64,000 nucleotides of DNA from CAZYQW01 sp964649825 (GTDB lineage Bacteria > Planctomycetota > B15-G4 > JADJEK01): assembly GCA_964649825.1 (NCBI GenBank), contig CAZYQW010000004.1:62001-126000 (forward strand). Direction: 5' to 3'. The notes below the pieces were generated by a model. It was not told where the DNA came from. It made no database searches and saw nothing but the letters and a program-made list of their open reading frames with translations. This document shows positions 18,019-26,112 of the stretch, piece by piece; positions within the stretch are counted from its first letter, which is position 1, and the number at the start of each line of letters is the position of its first letter. The translations under genes and the position numbers were made by a program.

Positions 18019-18411
18019 GTGGAGCGGATCCATGTCGACGAGGTGATGGAGAACTTCGCGGACGTTCTCCTGCTGGTCGGAAACGGCAAGCAGCGGTTGG
18101 TGATCCAGGAGAATGGGAGCGACCGCGCCGCCTTGATCCCGCTCGAGGATCTCGCGCTCCTCGAGAACCTGGACGGCGACGCGAACGTTGCGGTCGAGCA
18201 CGTCCCGGTCGATGAGGTCCGACGGCATCTCGTCGAGGACCTCGCCCAGGTCGCCGATCGGGAGGAGCGGATCATCCTCAACGAGGATGGAGTGGAGGTA
18301 GCGGCGCTCGTCCCCAGTCGCGACCTCGCCACGCTCGTGAATCTGGACACTCGGATCGACATCGAGGCCGCGAAGCGGCTGCTCGAGGAGGAGATGCACC
18401 GCGACTCCTGA
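18019..18411 (+). CDS. tandem Phd/YefM-like (antitoxin-type) two-domain protein
   Basis: 130 residues from a GTG at 18019 with GAGGAG six bases upstream. The sequence is an internal duplication. Residues 1-52 (HVDEVMENFADVLLLVGNG, RLVIQENGSDRAALIPLEDL) and 58-115 (VPVDEVRRHLVEDLAQVADR, ERIILNEDGVEVAALVPSRD) share the Phd layout of a V-x-x-D-E/F start, a helical middle, an I-x-x-x-G turn and an AAL-P strand. Single-copy Phd proteins are DNA-binding antitoxins. Here two copies are fused, with a short acidic tail that could be the neutraliser segment, and no toxin gene lies on either side. It may instead be a stand-alone regulator. Confidence 0.7.
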   Translation: MERIHVDEVMENFADVLLLVGNGKQRLVIQENGSDRAALIPLEDLALLENLDGDANVAVEHVPVDEVRRHLVEDLAQVADREERIILNEDGVEVAALVPSRDLATLVNLDTRIDIEAAKRLLEEEMHRDS

Positions 18412-18420
18412 AGTCAGGAG
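18405..18420. other. 16-base inverted repeat containing both convergent stop codons
   Basis: CTCCTGA-AG-TCAGGAG: the left arm ends with the TGA of the Phd-like gene and the right arm holds the TGA of the minus-strand anti-sigma gene, leaving only two bases between them. The arms are too short for a convincing terminator. Confidence 0.4.
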
Positions 18421-19124
18421 CGGCGCCGGGCCGACGCCCCCTTCGCGTCGACGAGTCGACCGGCCTCCCGGACCTCGACTTCCCAGTAGATCGCGTCCGG
18501 CATCCGCTCCCGTTCCGCCGCGTCCGGCGACCACCGGGACTCGTCGAGCTTCTCCGACTGGACCAGCGTGCGTCCTCCGGGCGCGGCCTTGACGAGGACC
18601 CGAAACCACCCCGCCTCGGGCCGTTTCCCTTCCCAAACGAACTCCGTGAAGTCGCTGGCCTCGCCGATCGGACGGACGAGCGTCAGCGCGTCGACGTCGA
18701 GGATGACGTCGACGCGATCTCCGGCGGTGCGCAGGTAGGCCACGGCGACGGCGAGGAGGAGCACGGCGGCGGCCAGGGCCCAGATCGCTGCGCTCGACGA
18801 GCGCCGGACCGGCGGGATCCGCGCGGGCCGTCGTCCGTACGGCGCGGCGGGTGGCGAGCCGGCGGCCGTCGCGGCGGCGAGCTTGCGGACGATCTCCGTC
18901 ACGCGTTCCTCGTGGGGCGCCGGATCGGTCATCTCGTCCGCGCCTGCCAGGTCGTCGCGGGCGTCCTGCCCCGCTCTCTCGAGGCGCCGGCCGAGCGATT
19001 CCAGCTCCTGGAGCTCGCGTTCGAGCTCCGCATCCGTCCCGGAGGCTTGCCGACGAGCCGCGGGGTCGCCGTCCAGGAAGGCCTTCATCAGCGTTTCGTC
19101 CAAGGGGTCTCTCGGGCTCGTCAT
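18414..19124 (-). CDS. putative anti-sigma factor, single-TM
   Basis: 236 residues from an ATG at 19124 that overlaps the sigma-factor stop as ATGA, the classic coupling of ECF sigma and anti-sigma genes. The N-terminal 110 residues are hydrophilic and helical (LDETLMKAFLDGDPAARRQA, an acidic coiled segment to about 65), with no zinc-binding HxxxCxxC motif. One TM helix lies about 118-138 (SAAIWALAAAVLLLAVAVAY). The C-terminal 95 residues are outside the membrane, with beta-rich WFRVLVKAAPGG and YWEVEVRE. The call rests on position and topology; sequence similarity to known anti-sigma families is weak. Confidence 0.65.
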   Translation of the reverse strand: MTSPRDPLDETLMKAFLDGDPAARRQASGTDAELERELQELESLGRRLERAGQDARDDLAGADEMTDPAPHEERVTEIVRKLAAATAAGSPPAAPYGRRPARIPPVRRSSSAAIWALAAAVLLLAVAVAYLRTAGDRVDVILDVDALTLVRPIGEASDFTEFVWEGKRPEAGWFRVLVKAAPGGRTLVQSEKLDESRWSPDAAERERMPDAIYWEVEVREAGRLVDAKGASARRRS

Positions 19125-19735
19125 GAAACCGGCCTCTCCGGTGGCGTTCCCAACCATTCCCTGAGGGTGCGCAGCCCCCGATAACAACGGGTCTTGACCG
19201 TGTCGACCGGCACGTCGAAGCGCAACGCGATCTCCTGGAAGGTCAGGCCCTCGAAGTACTTGAGTCGAATCACGTCGGCCTGGCTCGCCCGGAGCCGGTT
19301 GAGGGCTACGTGGACTTCGTCATGCTGCAGCGGCTCGATCGACGTGGCCAGCGCCGTGACGATGCGGTCGTCGCCGTCCGCGATGACGACGGCGGCGCGC
19401 CGGAGTTTCTTGCGAAGCGCGTTCGAGAACACATGGATGCAGAATGGATGCACCCAGGTCTTCAGGGCCGCCGTGCCGGCGTAGTCCTCGAGCTTCGTCC
19501 AGATGAGGGCGAGGGTGTCCTGGACGAGGTCGGCGATCTCGTGATCGTCCAGAATGTGACCACGCCGCCGGTTGATCGCGGAGAGCAACCGTGGCACGTA
19601 CCTCAAGCGTTCGGCCAGCTCGTCCACGGCGCGCGAGTCTCGCTGCAACGCCGCCTGGGCGAGGGCCAGGTCGACGGGGTGATTCGGTTCTTTCGTCACG
19701 CGCTTGGTGTCGTCTCGACCTTCGATGGTTTCCAT
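19121..19735 (-). CDS. ECF-type RNA polymerase sigma factor
   Basis: 204 residues. Region 2 spans about 32-110 (AVDELAERLRYVPRLLSAI, DLVQDTLALIWTKLEDY, LKTWVHPFCIHVFSNALRK) and region 4 about 140-195 (HVALNRLRASQADVIRLKYFEG, TFQEIALRFDVPVDTVKTRCYRGLR style helix-turn-helix). The pattern fits planctomycete-type ECF factors rather than RpoE. Its stop overlaps the start of the membrane protein at 19124, its likely anti-sigma factor. The promoter must lie in the 443-base gap shared with the VCBS gene at 20179. Confidence 0.88.
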   Translation of the reverse strand: METIEGRDDTKRVTKEPNHPVDLALAQAALQRDSRAVDELAERLRYVPRLLSAINRRRGHILDDHEIADLVQDTLALIWTKLEDYAGTAALKTWVHPFCIHVFSNALRKKLRRAAVVIADGDDRIVTALATSIEPLQHDEVHVALNRLRASQADVIRLKYFEGLTFQEIALRFDVPVDTVKTRCYRGLRTLREWLGTPPERPVS

Positions 19736-20178
19736 CTCCAGTCATTATGGTCACTTCGCGCGGGCTCCGCTGGGGCGGGTCGGATCGAAAGGGGAAACGG
19801 TTTTGGTCGATTTCGTGGATCTTGGGCGACCGGCGCGGCCCCTCCGGCCGGACGGGGAGGCAAAAGAGGGAGAAACCGAAAGTTTGCTGGAGGTTCGAAC
19901 CTGGAGTAGGATCTTGTTCGTTCGACCGGTCCAAGCTCTCCCGACCCCTCCCAAGCCTCCCAAGCCGCAAGAACACGCTCGCGCCGCCGTAATTGCGGAC
20001 GGCGCAACGTTCGGTCGGGACAGGAAGACCCGCCTCGACGAGAACGAACCGCGGGCCGACCCGCGGGCCTCGACTCCGTCTGGACGTGCCTTCGCGCTGG
20101 TCTTCGTCGAGCCGCCGGACCGCGGAGCCGAATCTGCGGCCGTCGAACCCTGAATCGCACTTCATTTTGGAGGGATGG
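19736..20178. other. 443-base divergent intergenic region
   Basis: No gene is supported. It separates the ECF sigma gene (minus) from the VCBS gene (plus) and should hold both promoters. It contains the palindrome at 19891-19902 and pyrimidine-rich runs around 19935-19965. The GGAGGG at 20169-20174 is the ribosome binding site of the VCBS gene. Confidence 0.45.
19891..19902. promoter_or_regulatory. 12-bp perfect palindrome, possible operator
   Basis: AGGTTCGAACCT is its own reverse complement and lies in the shared regulatory gap of the ECF sigma and VCBS genes. It could be a dimeric repressor site. Nothing else ties it to a regulator. Confidence 0.3.
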
Positions 20179-21954
20179 ATGCACCGCATTCTCCTGCTCT
20201 GCCTTCTGGCTCTCTTTGCGAACACGGCTCGCGCGCAGTTCAACCAGCAATGGGTGACGTACACCAAGGACAACTCCAAGTTGAGCGCGGGGACGATCTC
20301 GGACATCAACAACGAGACCGACCTCGCCTGGGGTGACCTCGACAAGGACGGATTCGTCGACCTCGTCGTCGTCCGCAAGGAGCCGTTCACGTCGACCGGC
20401 CGGCGGACGAACATCCTGCTGATGAACGTGAACGGCGTGCTCACGGACAAGACCTCCCAGTTCGCCACGGCATCGGACGTCGGCGGGGACCAGGGATTCC
20501 TGACTCCCACGAACGATCGCGACGTCGTCATCGATGACTTCAACCAGGACGGCTGGGACGACTTCGTCACCGCGACGACTCTCAGCGACGGTCAGCCGAA
20601 GCACATCGGACACCCGCGCGTCTACATGAACCGCAAGAAGTCGGGCAGCGCGTGGTTGGGCGTTCGTTTCGAGAACAGCCGCATTCCGCAGTTCTTCCAC
20701 TTCGGCAACGGCTCCGCCCAGAACCCGCGCTTCTGCGCGGTCGCGTCGGGCGACGTCACCGGAAACGGATACCCGGACCTCTACTTCGGCGACTACGACT
20801 CGAGCGGCGCCGGCGGCGCGCAGCAGTCGTCCAACCAGGACCTCAACGATCGCCTCCTCATCAACGACGGGAACGGCTTCTTCAGCGATCAGAGCCAGGC
20901 ACGCATGACCTCGACGATGCTGAACTCGGCGTTCGGCAACTCGGTCGTAGTCGCGGACTTCAACGGCGACGGCCACAACGACATCATCAAGGACACCGCC
21001 CTGAATCCGCCGCAGAACGTGTCGGCGAGCTACAACAACCCCGCCAACGTCGGCACGTTCAACGTCCATCACGTCTTCCACAACGAAGCTCCGTACCACA
21101 CCAGCGCGGGTGACTTGAACCGCGACGGCCGGCTCGACCTCGTCATCAGCGACGACTTCGACGACCGCGTCCGCTACAACACCGGCACGGACGCGCTCGG
21201 ACGCGCGATCTGGTCCTCCGCGAAGACGTTCAACTTCCTCGTCGGCGGCGACGACGGGTTCGCCAGCAACAACCTGATGGTCGACCTGAACGGGGACGGT
21301 TGGAACGACGTGCTCATCTGCGACGTCGACGTCGACATCGGCGGCTACAACCGCCGTCTGCACATCTACCACAACCGCACCGGCTCGATCGGCTCGACGA
21401 ATCTCTCGCTCACCGAGGAGCGCCAGAGCTCGGGCAGCGGTTGGGTCGGCGTGGTCGGCATGACGACGAGCAACATGACCGGGACGCACGACGTCGCGGC
21501 GTTCGACATCGATGACGACTGCGACATCGACCTCGTGGTGTCGCGCAAGGACGGCACGGACGTCTGGATCAACCAGACCAATCCGGCGAACTGCCACCCG
21601 GTCGTCTGCCAGACCGACCTCGGCTTCGCGAGCGGTCCGGCCCGGATCGACGTCTGCGGCGGCGACCTGACGCCGGGTCACGCCGCGACGATGACGATCA
21701 GCCAGCTCCCGAGCAGCTCGATCGGGTTCCTGCTGGTCGGCCTCGTCAACAATCCGACGTTCGTGTTCGACGTCGGCGGGACCCTGGTCCCGTTGCCGTA
21801 CCTCTTCGCGGCCGCGCTGCCGACGGGAAGCGGTTCGATCGTGCTGCCGGTCGCCGGCGGCTTCGGTCCGCTGACCCTCTACACGCAGTTCGTCGCGAGC
21901 ACGGGTCCGGGCACCTACACGTTGACGAACGCGGTCAAGATCGACTGGCCATAA
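20179..21954 (+). CDS. exported seven-bladed FG-GAP/VCBS repeat protein (paralogue)
   Basis: 591 residues from an ATG at 20179 with GGAGGG four bases upstream. The signal peptide MHRILLLCLLALFANTARA is textbook. Calcium-type loops DLDKDGFVD, DFNQDGWDD, DVTGNGYPD, DFNGDGHND, DLNRDGRLD, DLNGDGWND and DIDDDCDID mark seven propeller blades. A C-terminal Cys-containing domain (CQTDLGF onwards) matches that of the 6530-8326 protein. Long stretches are nearly identical between the two (for example DQGFLTPTNDRDVVI and KHIGHPRVYMNR), so they come from a fairly recent duplication. The location is extracellular or cell-surface; function unknown. Confidence 0.88.
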   Translation: MHRILLLCLLALFANTARAQFNQQWVTYTKDNSKLSAGTISDINNETDLAWGDLDKDGFVDLVVVRKEPFTSTGRRTNILLMNVNGVLTDKTSQFATASDVGGDQGFLTPTNDRDVVIDDFNQDGWDDFVTATTLSDGQPKHIGHPRVYMNRKKSGSAWLGVRFENSRIPQFFHFGNGSAQNPRFCAVASGDVTGNGYPDLYFGDYDSSGAGGAQQSSNQDLNDRLLINDGNGFFSDQSQARMTSTMLNSAFGNSVVVADFNGDGHNDIIKDTALNPPQNVSASYNNPANVGTFNVHHVFHNEAPYHTSAGDLNRDGRLDLVISDDFDDRVRYNTGTDALGRAIWSSAKTFNFLVGGDDGFASNNLMVDLNGDGWNDVLICDVDVDIGGYNRRLHIYHNRTGSIGSTNLSLTEERQSSGSGWVGVVGMTTSNMTGTHDVAAFDIDDDCDIDLVVSRKDGTDVWINQTNPANCHPVVCQTDLGFASGPARIDVCGGDLTPGHAATMTISQLPSSSIGFLLVGLVNNPTFVFDVGGTLVPLPYLFAAALPTGSGSIVLPVAGGFGPLTLYTQFVASTGPGTYTLTNAVKIDWP

Positions 21955-21984
21955 CGGCCGCGCAGGATCGCGCCTGACGAAGGA

Positions 21985-22021
21985 CGGCCCCGGCCGCGCG
22001 AGTCATCGCCGGCCGGGGCCG
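21985..22021. terminator. strong GC hairpin between convergent genes
   Basis: CGGCCCCGGCCG (21985-21996) and CGGCCGGGGCCG (22010-22021) form a perfect 12-bp stem with a 13-base loop, between the stops of the VCBS gene (21954) and the matrixin gene (22055). There is no T-run, but the position suggests a bidirectional terminator or transcription barrier. Confidence 0.6.
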
Positions 22022-22054
22022 ATTCCGTCTCGGACGGTTCGCGTGCGGCCGCCG

Positions 22055-23800
22055 CTACTTCTTCACCTTCACCTTCTTCCCCGTGATCACGTTGTCGGCG
22101 AGCGTCTTCTCGCTCGTGAGGGTCGGCACGCGCAAGCCCCAGTAGTACTTCCCCTTCGCGACCGGCGGCATGACGAACTCGATCGACTGCGCTCCGTCCT
22201 GCGACGACGAGCCGGCCGCCACGACCGTGTCTCCCGCGTCGATCACCGGATCATCGCTGAGGACCACTTCGTAGTCGTACGAGCCCTCGTAGTCGTCGCG
22301 CTCGACCTCGATCTTCACCTTCACCTTCTTCCCGGGCTTCACCGACTTCGGGCCCTTGACCATCGACGCGGTCAGGTTCGGCTTGGGCGCGATCGTGATC
22401 GAACCGCCCGCGACCGTGTTGTTGCTGGTCACGACCTCGTCGTCGAGCGGATCGACGAGCAAACCCCAGTAGTAGGTTCCGGGAGTGAGGGCGTCCGGGA
22501 TCGCGACGTTCGAGTGGATCACACCCATGCCGTTCGTGCTCGCCGCGTAGACCAGCGGATCCGAGCCGGAGATGATGGCGTTCGTGGAGAGGCGGACCGA
22601 GAAGGAGTAGACGCCGGTGAACGGGCCACCGATGTTCTGCACGTGGCGCTGGATCGGGACGGTCTCGCCGGCGATCGCCGCGGCCGGCCCGGAGATGCTT
22701 ACGGCGTCGAGGTCGGGCTCCTCCTCCACGCGGATGCCGAGGTACGTGGCGTTGTTCGCACCGGATCGCTCGATGAGCTGGTTGTCGTAGTCGACGATCG
22801 CGCCGAGCCAGTAGTCGGCTCCACCGGCGATCGAGCTCGGAATGGTGAGGTAGGTGTTGCTCGTCGTCGCGACCTGATCGACCGAGATCGTCACCGTCCC
22901 CGTGGCGAGCAGCGTGTCGGCCGTCGAGATCGTGTCGTTGCTCGACAGCACGTACGCGACGTTCACCATCTGCGTGCTCTTGCCGAGGTTCTCGTACGAC
23001 ATCTCCAGCCGGACCGTCTGACCCTTCTTCACGACGTAGATCGGTTCCGAGGCGCTGACGGAGGGAAGCGGCGTGCCCGACGTGTCGAGGAGCCGCGTCC
23101 GCGAGTGCGTGCTGTACGCGCCGCTCGCGCCAGTGTGGCGCCAGTGCGCGACCGCTACGTCCTCGAAGTTTCCGGCCACCGCGCCGTAGACGGCGAGAGA
23201 TCCGGAGATCGCGTCCTCGCCGGGATAGGCGGCGGCGGTCGCTCCGTTGGCGTGGATGTGATCCCAGTCCTGTCCCATGATGTTGTACGTGTCGTTCGTG
23301 TGCGAGAGCCCTTGCGCGTGGCCGAACTCATGCATCGCGGTGGTCTGGAACGGCCGGTTGCTGCCGCCGTACGGCGTGAGCACGCCCTTCGAAGTGGACG
23401 TGGTGTAGGACACCGTGTTCTTGAAGATGACGTCGGCCTCGATGAACTCGCACGATCCGTTCCACCACGTCTTGCAGATCGCGGGGTTCTCGAGATCGTC
23501 GGTCCACCAGACCTCGCTTTCGCCGTTGTTCTGTGCGACTCCCGGCTCGTTCCACTGGATCGAGTAGTCCATCCGGCTCGGGGTGTCCGAGAAGACGTCG
23601 GCGACCTCCTGGAGTGCGTTCGCCCACGAGCTGCCGACCGGGAAGCCGACGGAGGACGCGCGCAGCGTCAGTTCGTCGTTCGCCCATTTCGGTTTGGCCC
23701 CGCTCGCGCATTGTTGCCAGTTCGAGGCTTGAAGGGTCGCGGCGTTCGCGAGCCAGAGGGCGGTGACGAGGGTCGCGGTCGAGGTCGATCGAGTGGTCAT
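22055..23800 (-). CDS. exported matrixin-type metalloprotease with CARDB-like domains
   Basis: 581 residues. A signal peptide (1-25) is followed by a zinc protease domain with the metzincin motif HEFGHAQGLSH (His157, Glu158, His161, His167) and the Met-turn YNIMGQ (Met175), which identify an active-looking matrixin/M10-like peptidase. From about 250 to the end there are three beta-sandwich repeats of CARDB type, each with a LSSND or LSxD-like turn and ending YYWGL (YWLGAIVDY, YYWGLLVD, YYWGLRVP). These are likely cell-surface or substrate-binding modules. The C-terminus is Lys-rich (KKVKVKK). It lies 73 bases downstream of the exported protein at 23874-24707 and is probably in the same operon. 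Confidence 0.88.
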   Translation of the reverse strand: MTTRSTSTATLVTALWLANAATLQASNWQQCASGAKPKWANDELTLRASSVGFPVGSSWANALQEVADVFSDTPSRMDYSIQWNEPGVAQNNGESEVWWTDDLENPAICKTWWNGSCEFIEADVIFKNTVSYTTSTSKGVLTPYGGSNRPFQTTAMHEFGHAQGLSHTNDTYNIMGQDWDHIHANGATAAAYPGEDAISGSLAVYGAVAGNFEDVAVAHWRHTGASGAYSTHSRTRLLDTSGTPLPSVSASEPIYVVKKGQTVRLEMSYENLGKSTQMVNVAYVLSSNDTISTADTLLATGTVTISVDQVATTSNTYLTIPSSIAGGADYWLGAIVDYDNQLIERSGANNATYLGIRVEEEPDLDAVSISGPAAAIAGETVPIQRHVQNIGGPFTGVYSFSVRLSTNAIISGSDPLVYAASTNGMGVIHSNVAIPDALTPGTYYWGLLVDPLDDEVVTSNNTVAGGSITIAPKPNLTASMVKGPKSVKPGKKVKVKIEVERDDYEGSYDYEVVLSDDPVIDAGDTVVAAGSSSQDGAQSIEFVMPPVAKGKYYWGLRVPTLTSEKTLADNVITGKKVKVKK

Positions 23801-23873
23801 GATTCCTGCTCCGTATGTTCGGTGGTGTTCTCTGAACGAGAGGGTCGACGGTTGCGCGACGTTGCGCGGACTT

Positions 23874-24707
23874 CTAACGGTTCGACCCGTCGTCCTCGTC
23901 CTCGGCGTCGCGGATCTCCTCGTCGTCGGCGGATGGCGCGAGCGGCGCGGCGGTGTCGGCGGGGGGCGCCGTGGGCCGAAGCTCCTTCACGTAGAACGCC
24001 CGAGCGACGTCCGCGCTCGCGGCCGGTACGTCCGTCGCCGGGCTCGAGGCGAGCGCGGCGCTCGCGCTCTGAAGCAGTGCCGCGAATCCGTCCGCGTCGG
24101 GGCGCATCGAACCGACGGGAGCCGTCACCGGCGGCCGGTTCTCGAGCGGGTCGGAACTGGGCGCGACCTCCGGATACGTGGACGATCGGACGTCGATTCT
24201 CGGCTCGCCGAACGCGACGTCCCCGTCGGGGGTGACCCAGAGCTCGTTTCCAAAGTCGTCGTAGACCTCCCCGCGGATCACGCGCACTCGTCCTTGCTCC
24301 CAGGCGACGAGCGGGCAGATCGACGTACCGTTCCGGCGGATGAACAGGACGTCACGATCTCCGACGCGGAAGCTCGGCACGCCGGCGACGTGCAGGAACC
24401 GCCCCTGGCCGTCCGGGCCGCCCTCGAGCCGCAGCGTGATGGTATCTCCGTCCGCGGAGGTCCCCTTGAACAGGCGCTCGATACGGACCGTCACGAACGT
24501 GTGGGGGAGCCGCACGTGCTCGGGCCCCGCCACGTCGGAATTCCGGTGGTCGATTCTCGTCACGACGCCCTGAACGATCAGCTCCGCCCGCGTGATTCGG
24601 TCGCGGAAGGTCACTCGATCGAACGTGGACGCGCCGGCCGGTGCGGCGACGGCCAGGCAGAGGGCGGCCAGGGACGAGGCGAGGCGAACGGGGGGAGAGA
24701 GGCGCAT
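23874..24707 (-). CDS. exported protein found with the matrixin, unknown function
   Basis: 277 residues from an ATG at 24707 with GAGGAG six bases upstream; the signal peptide ends near PAGAS. The N-terminal 150 residues are a beta-rich domain: RAELIVQGVVTRI, then TFVTVRIERLFKGTS, DTITLRLEGGPDGQ, FRVGDRDVLFI. This pattern of a strand, a charge-rich turn and LFKG resembles a small oligonucleotide/oligosaccharide-binding type barrel often encoded beside matrixins in environmental bacteria. The last 110 residues are low-complexity, Ala/Pro-rich and end in an acidic tail (DDEEIRDAEDEDD). It may be an inhibitor, chaperone or substrate of the downstream protease, which is inference. Confidence 0.65.
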   Translation of the reverse strand: MRLSPPVRLASSLAALCLAVAAPAGASTFDRVTFRDRITRAELIVQGVVTRIDHRNSDVAGPEHVRLPHTFVTVRIERLFKGTSADGDTITLRLEGGPDGQGRFLHVAGVPSFRVGDRDVLFIRRNGTSICPLVAWEQGRVRVIRGEVYDDFGNELWVTPDGDVAFGEPRIDVRSSTYPEVAPSSDPLENRPPVTAPVGSMRPDADGFAALLQSASAALASSPATDVPAASADVARAFYVKELRPTAPPADTAAPLAPSADDEEIRDAEDEDDGSNR

Positions 24708-24804
24708 GGTGGTCTCCTCGAGTCGAGAGGCGGGACACGCCCGCGAAAGGGCAAAACGCCCAGGCTGAGGAGAGACGCCCGGTCCGGCCCGAGCGGACGA
24801 CACG

Positions 24805-24839
24805 AAAAAACGGCGCTCCTCACCCTCGAGGAGGCGCCG
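24805..24839 (-). terminator. canonical rho-independent terminator (minus strand)
   Basis: On the minus strand CGGCGCCTCCTC (24839-24828) pairs with GAGGAGCGCCG (24821-24811), leaving a 6-base loop and one bulged base, and is followed at once by six T (24810-24805). It lies about 58 bases beyond the stop of the gene at 24897-26033 and separates that transcript from the matrixin operon. Confidence 0.85.
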
Positions 24840-24896
24840 GACGTAGTGAACGCGCAATCTACGGCCGGTCGGCCGCGGATCCCGGGCGGTCCTGGA

Positions 24897-26033
24897 TCAC
24901 TTCCTCCGCCCGGTGTACGTCTTCCTCACGTGCTTGGCCCACTCCTCCTCGAACGACAACGGAGTGAGGCCGAAGTGCTCCGCGAACGCGTCGCGGTAGC
25001 TCTCGCTGCGTTTGATCGCCTTGCAGACCTCGCCGAATCCCTTCGGGCTCCGCGAGATCAGGAACTCGCAGTACGACCACGACAGCGCGTGCTCCTCGAG
25101 GCTGAGCTCGTCGGTGCGCTTGACGGCGACGTCGACGAACGCGGGGCGCTTGCGCGACGCGAGCATGTTCTTCACCGGCGCGCGCCACCATCCCCCCTTG
25201 AACGACGCGACGGTGTCCTGCTCGCGGTAGCAGAAGTTCGTGCACCGGCCGTGGAGCACGTCCTCGAAGTAGTGAGCGACGCCGACGTCGATCCATCCGC
25301 CCTGGAGCTGGCCCGGCCACCGACCGTCCCACGCGTTCGCCAGCAGCAGATGCGCGACGTTGTGGACGATCGCGCGGTACAGGTCGGCCGACGCGCTCTC
25401 GTCGGGGTCGACGATCGACGGATCGAGGAAGACGGTGTAGATGCCGACCGCGCCCATGCGCTTCGTGCCCGTGATGTTCGGGTTCGGCTGGTTCGTGTAA
25501 TGCTCGGAGGCGAGCTTGTTGTCCTTCTGGTTCTTCCAGACCATCACGTGGAAGACCGTCGAGAAGTCGGCGTCGGTGGCGGTCGTGACGGTCTTGAAGC
25601 GCTCGTACAGGTCCTCGAGACGATCGAGGTAGAGGTGCATCGCCTCGTGGTCGCTCAGGCGCTCGCGTTTCACCGTGATCTTGTCGCCGCTCCAGAACAG
25701 CAGGAAGTGCGGGGAGCGGCCGATCGGGAAGTCGTGCTTGAACCGATCCCAATGCTCCTGCTGCGCCTCGAGCCATTCCTCGTTCTTGGTGCGCGCCGCG
25801 GCGATGCGTTCGTCGCCGATCGAGCAGGTCTCGCAGTCGACCTCGAGCACGCCGATGCAGGCCGGGCACTTCATCACGTAAGAGCAGCAGGGCGTGTTCT
25901 TCTCGAGCTCGACGTCGGTCGCTTCGTGACGCTTGCAGGCCACGCTGCCGCGATCCTCGCACGCGCCGCACGTGACCCTGGCGACGTCGTCTTGAGTCGG
26001 CGTCAGCGCGAGCAGGAGGACGAGTGGGATCAT
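24897..26033 (-). CDS. exported gluzincin-like protein with degenerate zinc site
   Basis: 378 residues from an ATG at 26033 with AAGGAG seven bases upstream. The short hydrophobic start (MIPLVLLLALTPTQ) is a signal peptide. Residues 20-72 hold four cysteine knuckles (CGAC, CC, CPAC, CETC) like a DnaJ-type zinc finger. Residues 105-375 match the peptidase-MA-like domain of the protein at 28814-30718, but the HExxH motif is HNVAH (224-228), lacking the catalytic Glu, and the third-ligand motif WLHEGLA is WIDVGVA with Asp. Zinc catalysis is therefore doubtful. It may be a pseudo-protease or structural homologue. A canonical terminator follows. Confidence 0.7.
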   Translation of the reverse strand: MIPLVLLLALTPTQDDVARVTCGACEDRGSVACKRHEATDVELEKNTPCCSYVMKCPACIGVLEVDCETCSIGDERIAAARTKNEEWLEAQQEHWDRFKHDFPIGRSPHFLLFWSGDKITVKRERLSDHEAMHLYLDRLEDLYERFKTVTTATDADFSTVFHVMVWKNQKDNKLASEHYTNQPNPNITGTKRMGAVGIYTVFLDPSIVDPDESASADLYRAIVHNVAHLLLANAWDGRWPGQLQGGWIDVGVAHYFEDVLHGRCTNFCYREQDTVASFKGGWWRAPVKNMLASRKRPAFVDVAVKRTDELSLEEHALSWSYCEFLISRSPKGFGEVCKAIKRSESYRDAFAEHFGLTPLSFEEEWAKHVRKTYTGRRK

Positions 26034-26112
26034 CGGGGAGCTCCTTCGCTCAACGGGTTGCGATCATACCCGCCGGTACCGCCTTCCCGCCCGACGATCG
26101 CGGAGTCGGCTC

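Noticed and set aside
18405..18420. Palindrome at the convergent stops as a terminator
   Set aside because: Only seven-base arms with a two-base centre and no T-run. Kept only as a structural note.
19892..19901. GGTTCGAACC resembles the T-arm of a tRNA
   Set aside because: It is simply the centre of a palindrome. No acceptor stem, D arm or anticodon arm can be built around it.
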